Assembly (NCBI RefSeq): GCF_900626075.1
Contig: NZ_UYZY01000001.1
Location: forward strand, 806,001-870,000
Length of the DNA stretch: 64,000 nt
Direction: 5' to 3'
Origin: Clostridium transplantifaecale
GTDB taxonomy: Bacteria; Bacillota; Clostridia; Lachnospirales; Lachnospiraceae
The notes under the pieces were generated by a model that saw only the letters and a list, made by a program, of their open reading frames with translations, was not told the DNA's origin and ran no database searches. Position 1 is the stretch's first letter; the number at the start of each line of letters is the position of its first letter. The translations under genes and the position numbers were made by a program. Positions 63,501 to 64,000 of this stretch are shown one piece after another.

Positions 63501-63734
63501 ATTGTGTTAAATGAACTTCAGCAGCAGCAGCTTTTACGGAATCTGGAGCAAATACCTGTTGCGCTGCCATTCTTCGCCCCTCCGGCAATCACAACTGATA
63601 CCGCTGGTAAATTGCAGGAATTTAATTTCCAGACTGAAATTAATTTGAATAGTGTAGATAACACGCAAAAATTAGCAGAGGCCTTTAAGCGGGAATGGGA
63701 ACCGGCGTTACGGCAGGCGTATTCTAAATACTAA
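57543..63734 (+). CDS. Phage tail tape measure protein
   Basis: 2,063 aa from ATG 57543 (AAAAGGAG 6 nt upstream; the frame opens at 57513). Hydrophobic segment near residue 225-250 (GLSIVGNMFVSWAISKGIQL), very long coiled-coil stretches, a Gly-rich break near 1135, and two repeated ends of the type GELGKELLVRNGMAIPIGTY GAEFVNL (about 1070) and NRDEVAATLHTGEIVLNELQ (about 1990). It sets tail length and helps DNA cross the membrane. At about 1.5 A per residue the tail would be near 310 nm (rule of thumb). Confidence 0.92.
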   Translation: MPIDDFKVQISGTVLGNNVSSDLKKQFKKIKDLSVTINKASLEQSAITDIKNSLASNHLKLQVDLGDTALKQQAQNVGRNTGAVISDIIQKTIKKSNGNKDFDISGETFQTLKDKFVQFQAIASQSSLLGKNGALSTLFSPSQSPLTPELLGDYEAFKDLFNECNLSAEALAEGIGGNLNKEIVKYASGFKNGELTTKGFIKSLSNMTLGAKAAQVALNGLSIVGNMFVSWAISKGIQLAIGAFDNFIHSTEKAKEAAKNARQDFTTQKNELDDINTALGENSKRIQELQSKGSLTYVEATELDKLRKATKELKLQQDYKQRELKKASEEKYEADTKAYKKEYGFGDFSSETVHRLANLTDSQYNDQSANFDDITLQAAMIEQYQNKLETALADGDEKAAEAARKTIKTHQDAIEEAIPTLGGYKDSIDELANYKVLNDEETQFADNVNSALKLAYTYVENGSKIWNESILDEVFNTDGLEITQKKLIELAQAGKLDEATIASYENLNEAIQKSDFISDSASPIAAFIDQLQLLAAEEKNAESSLEGIDLGNLNERIHSSIAAQNLFSIALSEQNETGTLSAETLAGLQKQYGNLGSVLEITSTGIQLNTQKLADLNVEERKNMRSEFSEKFSALKEHLNSTAYELAAYNQRLEQDTSLTEDQRNALESLIRSKETDRSTTLGQIADLKFLQTEYENSLSKYNAFTKALSSSDSGAHYDTIQSNLGKVQEMWNKGLTGTDDIRTFVDYMTNEDMSAASVEEISAAYQKAMADAKNYFTEGQEGSIRFANALKEIGMATEDANHKWSIDITDIDDTAQKLGYSVDFVKDNLQKLKDYGFDLTFSFDEDGNIDTTDALNGLNNQIDEIEEKIRNVAPGFDTSEWEAELDELKASKNELEDIVQITIDKQKAVEEIQSLQEEIDKLTAAPDKSPTDLTHIAWAKNKQKELADANNITIEAVLNLNDAGGKTESSIIDIANLEIEDKEFKVSADIAEATAVIDSLTSKEYTATVAVKLKTGNMFSLLQGIAVSAGRQKENGKNASWTGSAFVNGSWKVGYTGKALVGELGKELLVRNGMAIPIGTYGAEFVNLQSNDIIFNHVQTKQLERNGRINSRGKAFFKGSVPAFNGESINNNPSSGNGGNTGGATASGIFYTPPESGCKAITNELTKAVGSSKKITKEAEKQKKEYNWIKTALEYISGEREKIADTIEDENVSYQRQLSLLDELLAADEQIMDTNKSALDIYKNQWNDISAEILQNFGEVEGNSLLSKIMKGDVTPDGWKTSFEIDPDDESIDAKTELLDKAIEIFASLSSQEDSYNKALAQITEDRRKQFEIRLNMIKASFEAVESAMSKLESELNLKETTGRMITEADYRELIRLSEDQIDLYYEQLDILQEELDGLKEGSAEWYNVKSKISDCSNAILQCEENQAKWNEEILNLPIRRIERYLALLNNIKKNITNKISEQDSLGIKATKEQLQSLIDISSLQIDKLKEQHSLLSDKLGNYEYGSDKFNDVKNEIQDVEDEISSLIQSQQDWNKQILQIPLDNIGKLKEQLQNILGALTEVTDQFDASISAVTTAIEEQVGVINDLKDATTKEYEAKTKIEQDKLDLLQEQNKERGVQLALEQASYDLARANSQKANQVVRNGELVYEADQDAVRNANKSKADAEYNKTVYDLEEQIKALEDERDNVLENYDEQIEKLEKIKDKWSEIASNIEKARNASDADEILGPDWKDKILSGHGDDLYNMLKGNYENIAAQKDLYEKQIDSNDKIASLMEQYIAAYQDGTMSFSQVMSQFDSLIHSAKDGFSALENLEAILDITGNKNADSALNDIQNRISSSLNDFKDYLKAANSNSDTIASYTSTWEEIKKTLEEQLATLKELAEEEAKRVSDAKVSSGNSGKGKGHSSSKGPNWNTPDNTATGPGKESELRETAERTKEQKKNHYKDGIEKGPVQRSPGTSVRMLKTLATQKLNRDEVAATLHTGEIVLNELQQQQLLRNLEQIPVALPFFAPPAITTDTAGKLQEFNFQTEINLNSVDNTQKLAEAFKREWEPALRQAYSKY

Positions 63735-63742
63735 TATAATGA

Positions 63743-63764
63743 GACATCCAAAATATTGGGTGTC
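63743..63764 (+). terminator. Weak hairpin after tape-measure gene
   Basis: GACATCC (63743-63749) pairs with GGGTGTC (63758-63764), followed by CTTTCT. Possible partial terminator. Confidence 0.4.
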
Positions 63765-63778
63765 CTTTCTACAGTGAG

Positions 63779-64000
63779 GTGGTAAAAATCAATTATTCAG
63801 AGTTGATATATGACATAGCAAACAAAATAATCCGTCAGACTCTTTCTATGATAAAGACAAAATCGTATTCCGATAAAACTTTTACCGCGAGAATCACAGG
63901 AATTATCTCCGTGAAAAAATACCGGATACAATATTGCGGAAATACCTATACCGTATCAGCGACAATCCCATGTGCAGTCAACGATACTGTGCGCGTATGT
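63779..64000 (+). CDS. Phage protein, partial (runs off right edge)
   Basis: An open frame of 74 codons from GTG 63779 continues past the window. The only ribosome binding site, GAGGTGGT, overlaps that GTG and is placed for ATC 63788, giving INYSELIYDIANKII. Position after the tape measure suggests a distal tail or baseplate component. No family recognised from this fragment. Confidence 0.6.
   Translation, partial: MVKINYSELIYDIANKIIRQTLSMIKTKSYSDKTFTARITGIISVKKYRIQYCGNTYTVSATIPCAVNDTVRVC

Overview
The window looks like a chromosome segment of a Clostridia bacterium, most likely Lachnospiraceae ([Clostridium] symbiosum/Enterocloster-like). This rests on strong AGGAGG ribosome binding sites, the clostridial kdp layout, a TRAP system next to an AraC-type membrane sensor, and a Bacillus/Clostridium-type LexA box. 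The species guess is inference. Positions 1 to about 40.8 kb look like host chromosome. From about 41 kb to the right edge the DNA is visibly richer in A+T and is a prophage that runs out of the window.

Host part. 0-3 kb holds a coupled pair of hypothetical genes and a small XRE regulator. 3.3-14.5 kb is a complete leftward potassium cluster: two small membrane ORFs, kdpF, kdpA, kdpB, kdpC, a MATE exporter, kdpD, kdpE and a methyltransferase. Three kdp promoters share an ATCTTAAT box exactly 43 bp from the -10, probably the KdpE site. 14.5-18.9 kb holds a CitMHS-like anion carrier, an HSL-type esterase, a MerR regulator and aroD. 18.9-22.4 kb holds a MoxR/VWA pair and an acylating-type aldehyde dehydrogenase. 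22.8-32.2 kb is a catabolic cluster: a second HSL esterase, a type-B carboxylesterase, a DctPMQ TRAP transporter, an AraC sensor-regulator and a LysR. The aldehyde dehydrogenase and the AraC gene share an almost identical promoter carrying a T-N11-A LysR box, so they are probably co-regulated. 32.3-41 kb holds a two-component system, a second LysR with five tandem 11-bp repeats upstream, and a set of unrelated genes: DUF1905, zinc-ribbon protein, orphan acyl carrier protein, a protein ending in a long Pro-Arg-Gln repeat, SRAP peptidase, VOC protein and cell-wall hydrolase.

Prophage part. A leftward early operon (sigma-like factor, DUF262/ParB-like protein, conserved phage protein, Cys-rich miniprotein) is read from a consensus promoter with a LexA box inside its spacer and another upstream. 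A candidate terminated small RNA lies antisense to its leader. Rightward genes begin with small unknowns and a 928-aa protein with a D-x-D-x-D motif in a context resembling the two-barrel RNA polymerases (YonO, crAss-like, eukaryotic RDR). They continue with a tRNA-Gln, holin, portal, head-tail and tail proteins, a RusA resolvase and a 2,064-aa tape measure. No terminase, major capsid protein or integrase was recognised. The most interesting system is this single-subunit-type polymerase with a LexA-controlled sigma factor. Several prophage genes also have their best ribosome binding site placed in front of AUU/AUC/AUA rather than AUG.
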